Source: Opeltia flavorubescens
Lineage: Eukaryota; Ascomycota; Lecanoromycetes; Teloschistales; Teloschistaceae
Reading direction: 5' to 3'
NCBI GenBank assembly: GCA_000442125.1
Contig: KE546970.1
Coordinates: 1-64,000, forward strand
DNA: 64,000 nt
Translations under genes and position numbers: made by a program
Notes under the pieces: model-generated
The model's database searches: none
What the model saw: the letters and a program-made list of their open reading frames with translations, nothing else
Told to the model about the DNA's origin: nothing
In this document: piece by piece, positions 1 to 10,421 of the stretch
Position numbering within the stretch: the first letter of the stretch is position 1
Layout: the number at the start of each line of letters is the position of its first letter

Positions 1-101
1 AACCCTAACCCTAACCCTAACCCTAACCCTAACCCTAACCCTAACCCTAACCCTAACCCTAACCCTAACCCTAACCCTAACCCTAACCCTAACCCTAACC
101 C
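1..101. repeat. Telomere repeat tract (AACCCT)n
   Basis: Sixteen full AACCCT units plus a partial one start at base 1 with no interruption. This is the C-rich strand of the TTAGGG telomere used by most filamentous ascomycetes, so base 1 is the left physical end of a chromosome. The tract ends abruptly at AT-rich sequence, and no degenerate telomere-like repeats are seen beyond it. Confidence 0.98.
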
Positions 102-2290
102 ATAATATCGATCGACTAATTTATATTATTTTTAATTTTTATATAGACTAATAATATTATTATATTATTATAAAATATCTAATATAATTAAACGGTCGAT
201 TAACTATATTTAATTATTTACCGATTTTAGATTTTATTTATTCTAGACGAAATTATACTCGATATCTTTTTAAATAGAATTATTTTATAATTAATATTAT
301 AATATATTAAAAAATTTCTTTTCGAATATATATAAAACTTTTTTTAATATTTAATAGATTTTAAATATTAAATTATATATTATATTCTATAATTAGTTTA
401 TATTAAATTTAAATTTTTTATATTAAATTTAATTTTTTATTTAATCGATATTTTTAAGTATAATATTAATTCTAATAATTTTTATATTATAATTATAGCG
501 ATCGAAAATTTATTATATTACTTTTTAATTTTTTTAAATTATAATTTTATTTATTAATTTAATTATTAGATTTAATAAAATAATTATTTTTTTTTAATAT
601 ATTTATAATTTTTATTTATATATTAATATACTATTTAAATTATTATAAACCGGGTTATTTTAATAATCTAGAATATAATAAAAGAATATTAATTAACTTT
701 ATATTATTCTTCGGGTTTAATTATTAAAACCGTTATAATATATATTATAAGTAATTTATATTTATAATCTTAATATTTTCGTATTAATAATACTAGATAA
801 AACTATAAATAAATAATCTATAACCTTTATAATTAAATTAATTTAATTTAGTTCGATATTATACTATTATTACTAATATTACCGGCGAGATTACTACTAT
901 TATTATTATTATTATCTAATCGATTTTTATTTTTATATTAAATATATCGATTATAAATTTATTAAACTTTTTAAATAATAGTTTTAAATTTTATTTTTTT
1001 TTATTTTTAGAATATATAAACGGGCTTTTTATTTTTTTAAACCTAAATATAAATAAAAAACGCGAGAATCTATTTCTATAACCGGATATAATTTTTTAAT
1101 ACTTTAAAATCTATATATAATTATAAAAAACGATATTTAATTTATTTAACTTTATTATATATAATTTTAATATATAAAAAATACCCGGTTTATTTTTTAA
1201 CTATCTACTAATAATATAAAAGTATATTATTTATAGTATTCTATATAGTATCTATTAATAGTTTTTTTTTTATATTTAGAATTTTAATTAAATCTATTAA
1301 TTTTTACCGATTTAATTTTTAGAGATATTTAGATTATTTTATTATTTTTAGCTATAATATAAACTCGATATTTTTTTAATAATTTTTAATTTCTATTATT
1401 ATTTTTTATTTTAACGCTTATTATATATTTTTAACCCGTTATTTAACTTTTATAATACTATTAATAAATATAATTTCGTTTATTTTATTAATAACCGGAA
1501 TTAATAAATTAATATAAAAGTAATTACTATTTTAAAATAATAAAAATATCTATTAATATTTAATCTAGATTTAAAGATTATAATAGGATTTTTATATTTT
1601 ATATCTAGAATATAATTATAATTTAAAATATTTTTAAGCGTAATAATTTTTTAAAATATCTACTACTAATAATATAAAATAATAAATAGATTTAACCGTA
1701 TAAATATATATATTATAATATATTTTTAACTTTAAAATAAATTTATCTAGTTTTTAAATTATTTTAAAATCTATAAAATTTTAAATAATTAATATTACTT
1801 TTATCTCGCGCTTAATTTTTAAAGTTTTTTTATTAAAAACTTTATAATAAAATTTTTTTAAATACCCCGCTATATTATTAAATTAAATAATATATTTATA
1901 TATTTTATAAAATATAATTTACTATTAAAACGATACGGTAAAAAACTAATTTATTTTTATAAAATAGAAAAATAAATAGAAATAAAATTTAAAATATATA
2001 TATAGTAAAGCTACTTTAAAAAATAGAAAATATAAAAATATAAAAAAAAATCGAAATATTATTTTTATCGGAAAAGTTATATATATAGATAAAATTTAAA
2101 TTTTAATATATAAAAAAACAGTTTAATATCTTTTATTAATATTTTTTAATAATATTTTTTTAGTTTATATCTACTATAACTAGATCTAATAAATAAAATT
2201 TAAAGAGTATATTTTAATACGCTCGCCGAGTTTATTAATTAAAATTATTATTAATTTAAATCCGATCGGTAGAAGTTTTATTATTTAGCC
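102..2290. repeat. Telomere-adjacent AT-rich RIP-mutated repeat fossil
   Basis: About 2.2 kb is almost pure A/T and rich in TpA. The few remaining C and G are mostly in CpG, as in acgat, ccgg and cgcg. This is what RIP leaves when it converts CpA to TpA in repeated DNA. No open reading frame survives. The position next to the telomere fits a decayed subtelomeric repeat or transposon, but the family cannot be recognised. It looks old and thoroughly broken. Confidence 0.85.
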
Positions 2291-2370
2291 CCCTCGATTT
2301 TTTATAATTTAGCCCCCTGGCCACCCGGTAGCCCTATAAAGCGCTTACTTAAATTTTATAATTCAGCCCT
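2279..2370. repeat. Three copies of an ATAATTTAGCCCCCT-like motif at the AT-rich boundary
   Basis: The motif (A/T)TAATTTAGCCCCCT occurs at about 2279 and 2304. A shorter variant, ATAATTCAGCCCT, occurs at 2358. They lie exactly where the AT-rich fossil gives way to normal-composition DNA. They may be a terminal repeat of the decayed element or a short subtelomeric repeat. Three copies are too few to decide. Confidence 0.5.
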
Positions 2371-2375
2371 CAATT

Positions 2376-4331
2376 ATAAATATATATAGGATAGGATGGA
2401 ATACGTCTATACTATATATTTATCCTCCTGGGTGTCCGTACAATAGTCGGGAGTCTAAATCCAGTCTACTGGCGTTCTGCTATACACAATAACGTTTCCG
2501 GCGGTTAACCGATAGCGCAATACGTTCTTGCCGTAAGTGTATTTGTTATTAGGGGCATTTTGATAATTTACAGTAGAATATATACATGCTGGACCAAGTC
2601 TCCGAGGACAGACGGCGAGATTTCTGCGACAGTAGACTTTGAAAGTAAGCTTGAGAAATTGGATTTTTGGGATAAGGAAGTTAAGTGATCGATTCTCACC
2701 TCTGGGTTTTCTGTGAAAAGAAGAAGATGCGCATGTTCTTTAATCGGCCTGCACATTCAAAGGGTATCATTTTGAGCATTTTTGCGCAAGGCTTACGTGG
2801 GCTCTAGGCAGACGCCGGGCAGGGATACTGGGTGGATGCAGATCGTCCTGAGCGATATGGATAGGCATTGAAGTATAAAGTCTCAGAACACGAGCGTCGT
2901 TACGCATTATAAACCCATTGGCTAGGGCAAAGTTCCTTGTATGAAATGCAATTATACAACCTTTAGCGGTTGGCAGAATAATAGAATGACTATATGGGAG
3001 TGCTGAATATAGTCGGGCCTTGACAGCTTCAACGAAAGCGATCCATGATCATGATCTCCGCTGCTCACAAGGATACATACATTCCGAGTTTCAGTTTCAT
3101 GTCCTGGCCTTTGCATGACTATCAAAGTAAACTTCTCTGACGTATGACCTGACAGACACGTGTACCAGAGCATGCAAGCACGGCGTAGCAATGATAAAAT
3201 TCACAATTAATCAAGCAATATCCAGACTAAGCGATGTGTTCTACGATAATTCGGATAAAGTCATGAAGTGGGAATCCCAGCCTTCCTCGCAGCTCAGCGT
3301 GTTTCCTTGAATCGAGTGCATCCGTACATATGATCTTGGAGATACAGCTCGGAGATCCACGATTGATAGATTCCGCAATGCTTGAGACACGCTTTCTTAG
3401 GAGGGTTGGCGTATAATGACGCTCGGCCGTATAGCCCGGTACCATATCCCGAAGCTCAGACGTAGGAGATATTTTGAATAGTGCGGTCCATCGAGGAAGT
3501 TGACACCGCCAGTCAAGCTGAAGGTCCCGTGTTTGCATGGATGACTGGAAAATCGATAGGACGTACGGCGGCAGCTGTTGCTAACTAAATTGGCTCCCAG
3601 GCGCCAGACAATCTAAAATCTCGGATCTGGTGGAAGAAGGCTTTGAGAATTTGAGGTTGTTCCTTGCTTTACTATTTTGGTACATTACACTCCGACTATT
3701 TGTCGACATGTCCTGGTTAATTCGCATAACTTAGCTGTAGCTTCTGTTCGGTGGTATGTTTGGCGGTATTGCGGCCTCTGCTACGTAATGTAGGTATTTC
3801 GAAGAGCGGATGGCTACCATCAGTAATCGATGCTATCATATGTATATCAATATCCAAGTCTGATCGAAGTTCCACGAGACCACGAGCGATGATTGATGAA
3901 CATGAACCGAGATTGGATCCTCCTGCCTCGGCCGACAACCCTCGAGTCTCCAAATTCTCATTGACCGCCTGGCTTTCACACGCAATGGGCATGCGAAATG
4001 GTAGTGTCGTCACCATTGGGAAAGGAGATTCAGTACTGCGAGATCTATTCGAAGAGTGAAGACAATTGATGGTTAGATCGGGCTAAGCTAGCTTTGTGTT
4101 ATAGCACAGAATGAGTGCACTAAATCGCCAATCTAGAGAATGCGTTGCTTTTATTTATCGTGAGAGATAGCACTTGCAAGACGCGGGTTCTAGTAGATTC
4201 AGTATATGAATACACGAAGAGAATCGTTGAAATACATGGCGAGGTGTACAATCTACATGGGTAGGCTATGGATGGTGAGAGAACTGCTCGCTTTGGCTCG
4301 GATCGATGCCCCATGTAGAGACACACCGTCT
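2376..4331. other. Gene-poor subtelomeric stretch
   Basis: Base composition is normal here. Only short open frames occur on either strand, the longest about 100 codons at 3227-3538 and 3717-4059. They overlap one another on opposite strands and show no recognisable motif. I see no convincing gene. Small remnants cannot be excluded. Confidence 0.5.
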
Positions 4332-5141
4332 TTACTTTCTTGCTGTAAACAAGAAAACTTTCATATCAAAATCCCGTGCGCTTCCATACTTCTCCCTCAA
4401 GATTCTCTCGAATACGGGTCTCATTACGTGTTCCATGCCTTTGTCCCACCAAGGCTGATAGCCACGCATGAATTCCGGGTTCTTCGACTCCAAATACCAA
4501 TGGGAGAATTCCTCAAGACTCACAAAGTCCCAACGTGGCCGGATGACCTTCAAGTGGACATCCTTGAATCCGACCGCCTGGATGTATTGTCGCAGACAAT
4601 TTTCGTCTTGCCAGTCTGGCGTCCAGGTGTGCGGATACTGATAGGTGGACCCGGGCTCAAAATAGCGAACGGTGTCCTCCCATGGCGCGTCGAAGCAGAG
4701 CTCGCCCCACATCCCAAGTCCAAGAGTGCCTCCAGGTTTAGTAACACGGTACATTTCGCTCAGTGCTCGGAGCGGTTCAGCAGCGAATTGAATCATAAAT
4801 GTGCTCAAGGAGTGAGTAAAGGTATCGTTCGCGATTGAATGGAGGTTAGTAGCATCCAGTTCCTGGCATTCAACGTGGGGAAGTTGCTTCCTTTCAACTT
4901 CCTTGAGCATGCCTGGGGAGAGATCGGCGACAACGATAGGGATATCCGCAAATCGGGCTCGCAGAGCAGCAGTGACGACGCCGCTTCCAGCACCATTATC
5001 GAAGGCAATAGCGTCTCGATGAGAAAGTGGAGAGACTTCATCAACCATGGAGATGAGCTGTTCCGCAGAAGGCCGTGTGACGTAAGTTGTTCTCGCGGCG
5101 TAAGCCGCGGAAGCAGTACCCCATTGATCAGGCTGGGTCAT
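4332..5141 (-). CDS. Class I SAM-dependent methyltransferase (UbiE/COQ5-like fold)
   Basis: This single-exon gene of 269 aa likely transfers a methyl group from S-adenosylmethionine to a small molecule; the substrate cannot be read from the sequence. The SAM-binding loop is AFDNGAGSGVV (residues about 46-56, the motif I D/E-x-G-x-G-x-G). It is followed by an acidic strand end, VVADLSPGM, and by a post-I motif, VTKPGGTLGLGMWGE. The frame stays open for about 100 codons upstream, with Arg-rich but non-conserved-looking sequence. I chose the ATG at 5141 because the methyltransferase fold begins right after it. An N-terminal extension is possible. There is no signal peptide or membrane segment. 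Homologues are common in fungal secondary-metabolite loci, but no synthase is seen nearby, so a pathway role is unproven. Confidence 0.82.
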   Translation of the reverse strand: MTQPDQWGTASAAYAARTTYVTRPSAEQLISMVDEVSPLSHRDAIAFDNGAGSGVVTAALRARFADIPIVVADLSPGMLKEVERKQLPHVECQELDATNLHSIANDTFTHSLSTFMIQFAAEPLRALSEMYRVTKPGGTLGLGMWGELCFDAPWEDTVRYFEPGSTYQYPHTWTPDWQDENCLRQYIQAVGFKDVHLKVIRPRWDFVSLEEFSHWYLESKNPEFMRGYQPWWDKGMEHVMRPVFERILREKYGSARDFDMKVFLFTARK

Positions 5142-5698
5142 ATTGGACTCTTCTGTCTGGCCGTTGTTCCACAATCCTGTACGATTATCTACCTGAGGAT
5201 TGGTGGAAAGCATTCGTATTCTCGAACGATTGCATTGTGATGTAAAAGATGGATGGATTGATTCATTATTTGGTGCGCGAGGAAGTCTCGTCAGAGTCCG
5301 CATGACATCGCGCAGTGCATACCGAACAAGCATTGTATTTTCAAGGCGAATGTTGGGTGCCACAAGTTGAACATCTGGACGATTTTGACGGAAAGTAGGC
5401 GATAAGACAGATCGTCTGTTGAGCATGGGGAGGGGACTATGACCCAATCGCTTGATTGCTGGCTGGTAGGGTCTCGCTGTGCAAGTCCCTCGTTGCGTTG
5501 TTGCAGATTTCTGCAGTCATTCATGCAGGCTGCACCAGTGACGAACGGCTGCCCATGCCGCCTCAAATGGGTCGACTGCCGGATACTCCCTAGCCTACCT
5601 GCGGCCCGAGGGTTGGGCATCTTTAATTGCCGAGCGATCTGACAAGGGCCTGTTCCGTCGCAGCAATTACCATTCTTATACCTGTGCCGGTCGATCAG

Positions 5699-5905
5699 TC
5701 AGATTGAAGGATTGGGATAGCAAGTATCTGCGTTTGGCACGGTATGTGCAGCTGCATAATCAGCTATGATCGTCTGCCTTGCTTCCTGCGGGGTCGCTCC
5801 ATCCATCTCATATTTTGTACGATGGATGAGATCATTGACCGAGTGCGACTTGTCGAAACCACCACCACAGCGTTTATTGAGATTAGCTATAGTGTTCTGC
5901 TTCAT
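5699..5905 (-). CDS. Possible small ORF or 3' exon, unrecognised
   Basis: A 68-codon frame begins ATG-AAG-CAG and ends TATPN-like, with the run CGGGFDKSHSVNDLIHR near its start. Its composition looks protein-like, whereas the opposite strand does not. A good acceptor (tttttcag) lies just upstream at about 5909, so this could be the last exon of a longer gene whose 5' part I could not join in frame. The rest of 5142-6415 shows no gene that I can support. I do not recognise a family. Confidence 0.3.
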   Translation of the reverse strand: MKQNTIANLNKRCGGGFDKSHSVNDLIHRTKYEMDGATPQEARQTIIADYAAAHTVPNADTCYPNPSI

Positions 5906-6415
5906 TTTCGCCTGAAAAAGGGTTTCTACCCTATACTAATATCGTTGCGCAAAATTCCCAGGGTGTGGAGAGAAAGAATTTTCACATCCCCTGCCTAGCA
6001 TACAAGCTTACATTTGACCCACCACCTACCAAGCAACTTCGCCACAGGGATCAGGATGTACTGTATATGAAACAACAGCTACTGATATGCACAGCATATG
6101 AGATGTGATCTACATCCGATCAACGCTTTTGATTGGCAAGCTTGATGTAAAGATAGGACTTTCTTCGATTGGAAGGACCTTGCTGTTACCCCTCAAGATC
6201 TTTCCTGGTGTGGCTCCCATGAAAAGTTACTAGGATGTGGTCATGGTGCCTTTTCTGGTCATTCCTATGGAGTGGCGTCAGCAATACCGGTCCATCTCTT
6301 CAGGTTTGGTAGTGGCCACCTTGACATTGTTTGTAGGGAAACGCAGCTTCCTTCATAACACCAGTCGAGGATCTCCCGTCCCTTTATCATCGAATAGCCT
6401 GCAATTTCGCCTGTG

Positions 6416-7875
6416 ATGGCGTCCGCACGTCCAACTCCTGCCCTACCTCCGCCGCCTGGACGACTTTCAAATTTTGAAAACCCAGAGTCGCTTCTCAAAT
6501 GGGACATTCTTTGTGTCACGATCTGTCTCTCAATTGCGACTGTGGTTTTCGTCCTACGGACCTGGGTTCGCGCTGTGGTCTCGAAGCAATGGATCCTTGA
6601 AGACTGTACGTTTCTCCTAACAAGAACACTGTTATCAAAGCCCTAACAGACATAGATATGTGCTGCATTTCCTACGTGGGTCGTGTCCTCTCTAACCAGA
6701 TCAATGATCCTCATCAGGTTTTAGATGGGGCTTGTGATATACTGTGCGTTGATGACAGCTACACATAAGAGACATGGAGGCGTTCACGGTTGGGATTTGA
6801 CAAAGCCACAGGCGAACGAGGCCATCTATGTGAGTCGTTTGGCCATGGCACACATGGTACACCAGTTGAAGATTGTGTCTATAGTGGTTCAATGCGACGT
6901 CCATCGAATACGCTCCTGTAATCCTCTGCACAAAGCTTACAGTTCTGCTTCTTTATCGTCGCGTCTTTTTACCGCATCGTGGTAGTGTATTCGACAACGT
7001 CCTCCGAGCCTTCATGGTAATCTGTTCTGTATATTATCTTACCACTATAATTGTCAAGATCTGGGAGTGTACGCCAAGNGCCAAGATATGGAATCAATCG
7101 ATCGAAGGCACTTGCATCAACGTCGCGGCTCTACTTGATACCGATGGAGTTTTCAACACCCTTAGCGATTTTATTATACTGCTGGTTCCGGTCAAAGCTT
7201 TGTGGAAGCTTCAAATGAAAACTGCACGGAAAATCCAGGTTGTTCTGCTTTTCACAGTTGGGCTTATGTTGGTCACCCTAGCCATATCATGTATTTCATC
7301 TTGGCTGACCATTACAAGTGCACCAATATTCAGTATCGTTGGCTGGGTCGTTCGACAGCGTAACGCGACTAGTCTTGATATCACTTACAATGATCCAAAG
7401 ATTCTTCTCTGGGCGTAAGTTCGTCGCAGCTACAACATATTACTTCTGAAGACTGACAATCGCCAGCGCGGCCGAGCTTTCCTCTGGCTTGATTTGTGTT
7501 TGCCTACCCACCATCCCCGCACTTCTGCGTCGTCGACAGAAAACCACAAAGGGCAGTCGTTTTGAGAGTATTTTTCAATCACGCTACTTACGGAACCTCG
7601 CACGCAGGCAGCCCACCTCCAGTACCCTTGGAGACCAGAGGCCTCTCAACAAAGCATCCCTGGAGCTGACTGAAAGGTATCTTCATGGTGGTGTAGACGC
7701 GATGCCAGCAGCTGTCATTACTGATATCGAAGGAGGCCAAGCTCAATCTATCTCGGAGCTTAACCCTCTGGACCTAACAGGAGGTGAGCGCGTGTTGGTT
7801 CAAGGGTCTGCGATCATGAAGACTGTGAAACTTGAGCAATCCAGCCGACCAGGAGAACAACGTGTCGGAGGCTGA
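6416..7875 (+). CDS. Rhodopsin-domain (PTH11-like) fungal integral membrane protein, six exons
   Basis: This is a multi-span plasma-membrane-type protein of the large fungal 'rhodopsin domain' family, whose members are mostly of unknown ligand. Splice signals and frame give six exons: 6416-6605, 6656-6675, 6725-6829, 6885-7267, 7319-7414 and 7467-7875. The introns are 47-55 bp and the product is 400 aa. Family hallmarks include WILEDY after the first helix, a helix block LTVLLLYRRVFLPHRGSVFD, SIEGTCINVAALLDTDGVFN, SDFIILLVPVKALWKLQ, YNDPKILLWAAAELSSGLIC, and a charged cytoplasmic tail after PALLRRRQK. Exon 2 is only 20 nt. One undetermined base at 7079 leaves one codon ambiguous. All joins keep frame, so the gene looks intact. 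The start ATG directly precedes the proline-rich N terminus typical of the family. Confidence 0.88.
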
Positions 7876-7889
7876 TATACTCGTCGGAA

Positions 7890-8013
7890 TGGGTTGGGGA
7901 ATCCCATACCCAACCCGTACCCAACCCGGCGTGGGTGGGGTTCGGGTTGGGCTTTTAACGATTTTAGAAAACCCGTCTGGGTTGGGTTTTTAGCGGGTTG
8001 GGTTGGATTGGGA
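7890..8013. repeat. GGGTTGGG-rich repeat, possible transposon end or G-quadruplex
   Basis: Directly after the rhodopsin-domain gene, GGGTTGGG and its complement CCCAACCC recur at least seven times in about 120 bp, on both strands, separated by a TTTTAACGATTTTAG spacer. The runs of three or more G could form a G-quadruplex. Such GGGTT-rich arrays also occur in the subterminal parts of hAT-type DNA transposons. No clear terminal repeat or target-site duplication was found, so this assignment is weak. Confidence 0.5.
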
Positions 8014-8256
8014 GCATTGGCAGAATTTTTCTGTCAATCCTAACGATCCAAAGATCCAGGGATCTCATTGTGTATATAGATCTCGAACTCGACAAGGTTC
8101 ACTCTACACCGAGTCATCGCTCTGAGTGTATGATTGAGATAAGGACTAGATTTAATTCTACCATAATCTCCTCGCCAATGACCAAAACGATCATTTGGCT
8201 ACAAGCTAGTCAATGTCGCATGGACTAGCCTCAAAGAAATCATCTCACTGTTCATC

Positions 8257-9486
8257 TTAATTATCCTCAAAAGGCTTTGGACGCGCGGTATAAGACCAGG
8301 AGAAGCACTCGTCTTCACAGTTCTCCTTTTTAGTGGCCCTTAAACGGTCCCCGACCCACAACTCTTCCAAGGTGGGTACTGATCCAAAGACCCTCTGAGC
8401 CACCTTATCTGCCGCCTGCCGTTCTTCTTCGTCCATCTTTCGGGCGAGCTGTTCACCACCTGGACCCATGTAGGCATTCCCACACCACGGAGGATCGAAC
8501 CCAACGTCCAGCCTACTAGCGTCTGCAAGAACAAGGGTTTTCAGATTTTTGAAGCAGTCAAGTGCTGGGAGTAGTATCTCAATACCGCCGTCGGAGAATC
8601 CGCCTGGGAATGCTAAGCTCTGGATCGATGGCATTGTTTCACAGACAGTCTCTAGCAGCTCATTCGTCAGCCATCCAACTAGTTCGAAATGCTGAAGACT
8701 AGTTGCTTTCGCTGCGGAGTTGATCAGTTGAAGTCCGTCGTCAACACCGCCATTTGATCTTCGCCAACTATCGGTGTTCTTAGAGACACTAGTAACGTTG
8801 GGGCACATTGCTATCATCCACTCCATGCGCGGACCAAGCACGAGGGTACGGACATTTGGGAAGGTAGCATTCGCTGCCTCGAAAGCTTTCTTGAAAATTT
8901 CAACATGGTATTGAGGCATTGTTAGGGCGAGCTCCTCCAGACTTGCCAAGCCTGACAAAACCTCCAGTAAAATTGGGGCTAGCCGTTCTGGAGGCTTCGA
9001 TCTTTCCTTAAAGGTGAATAGATTTTCGCGGTAATCGGGACCTACGTAAAGATCGATCTCGAAGCTCCTTGTGTATCTATTGACCGCGTCACACATCGCT
9101 ACTAAATCCAAAGCGCGAAGTGCTTTGACATAGTCCCACTCTCTGCCGATGCGTATACTTCGAAATAGATCTGGTACGGCGGTGTAGCGCATGTCACGAT
9201 CTGACAATGAAGCGAACAGCGACAGTGGATATGTGGTTTTGTAGGTGGACGATTGGTCGACAAGGTGGTTTTCACTGGCCATTGACGTGCTGGATAACTC
9301 CTTCGCCGCAGCGCATATCTCGTAGAGAACTTCATCAGCGCTACCGTCGAAGGAGGAGCTGATCAGAAGCGTCTCGGCCAGGGAAGCGGGAGTGTCTCTT
9401 GTGTAGAGACTGAAAGTAGCTGGAAGCAGCGGCATGACCAATAGGAAGAGCCTGGAAAGCGTCGCATACCATATCGGCCCGTACAT
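8257..9486 (-). CDS. Hypothetical 409-aa protein, possibly F-box/leucine-rich-repeat-like
   Basis: One long uninterrupted frame. The first true ATG is at 9486, giving MYGPIWYATLSRLFLL, which could be a membrane or signal segment. The middle and C-terminal halves carry irregular leucine-rich units with a repeating L-x2-L-x-L pattern (for example LEVLSGLASLEELALTMP, NVRTLVLGPRMEWM, SIQSLAFPGG, NLKTLVLADASRL, TLEELWVGDRL). These resemble the LRR-like solenoid of fungal F-box proteins, but no F-box can be seen at the N terminus. The coding frame looks intact. Function is unknown; the LRR-like reading is inference. Confidence 0.7.
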   Translation of the reverse strand: MYGPIWYATLSRLFLLVMPLLPATFSLYTRDTPASLAETLLISSSFDGSADEVLYEICAAAKELSSTSMASENHLVDQSSTYKTTYPLSLFASLSDRDMRYTAVPDLFRSIRIGREWDYVKALRALDLVAMCDAVNRYTRSFEIDLYVGPDYRENLFTFKERSKPPERLAPILLEVLSGLASLEELALTMPQYHVEIFKKAFEAANATFPNVRTLVLGPRMEWMIAMCPNVTSVSKNTDSWRRSNGGVDDGLQLINSAAKATSLQHFELVGWLTNELLETVCETMPSIQSLAFPGGFSDGGIEILLPALDCFKNLKTLVLADASRLDVGFDPPWCGNAYMGPGGEQLARKMDEEERQAADKVAQRVFGSVPTLEELWVGDRLRATKKENCEDECFSWSYTARPKPFEDN

Positions 9487-10421
9487 GATGAGAGGCAAGA
9501 AGTCAGATAGAGAATAGCGCCAAAATGGGAGCCCCGCGAGCGGGTTGTTTCCGGGCAGTATTTATTGATGCTGATCCTGCTGGTTACCAGGAGAGCCTTG
9601 GGAGTCTTGTCAAGAGGGACCTGATCCTCAGAACAGCATATACTGAAGATTCGACTTTTGGAGTTCAAGCTTCGACGAATCTATATAGTGCTTTCCCCGC
9701 TTCTCTTACCAAGACCTTACCTGGAGCGAAATAGGGCTTTGACGATTGCGGATCTCTCAGTCAAGCCTTCACCTTTTGATTGAGGTGCTACGAACAATAA
9801 AGATGTAGAAGCTATACAAATTATAAGAGACGCAACTGAGATTCATAATGTACTCCGGTGTCATGCTGAAGGATGAAGGATCGACAAGCGAAGGATTCAG
9901 GCTGTAAGGCTTAGCATGAAGCCACGTATGCTCTTTCTCTTCGTCTCCAGCTCCTTGATATTCCCGTGTGCATAGGCATAAACCCGATCAGGGTGGAATT
10001 CTACTACACGCTATATATTACGTCCCCGAATATTGGGTGTAAAGACGGCTGATTTGAAAGTATAAAAGAGGATACAGATCTTGGCGTCACGTGATCTCAA
10101 GTGGAGTCGTTTTCCTTACAGTACGCCCCAGTCTCTTTTTTGCCCCGCCGAGGGAATTCTTCTCTAAGGACTCGAGATGCTGAAGCATAGGGTACTGCAT
10201 CGAAGGTTTACATCAAGCGCTGATATTTTATAGTCTTTGCTATCGTTGCAGTGAAAGTACTAGAGAGGAAGTGTAAGATTCGAATTGGCCCAGACTTGTA
10301 CCCTTCTCGGTGACAAGGCTTTGGGGTCCATAGATCGATGTCGATAAGAACACTCTTGAGTGGATACAGCATGCAATATCCTACACGACTTATTCAACCA
10401 TTCCCTTCCCATGCGGCTCTC
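9487..10421. other. Intergenic stretch between two convergent/tandem minus-strand genes
   Basis: Upstream of the LRR-like gene and downstream of the dioxygenase gene. No credible gene is seen. A perfect TCACGTGA palindrome (E-box type) lies at about 10085, roughly 600 bp upstream of the LRR-like gene's start. Its use is unknown. Confidence 0.4.

Noticed and set aside
4206-4838. 210-codon + strand frame over the methyltransferase
   Set aside because: Antisense shadow; the minus strand carries the full SAM-binding motifs.
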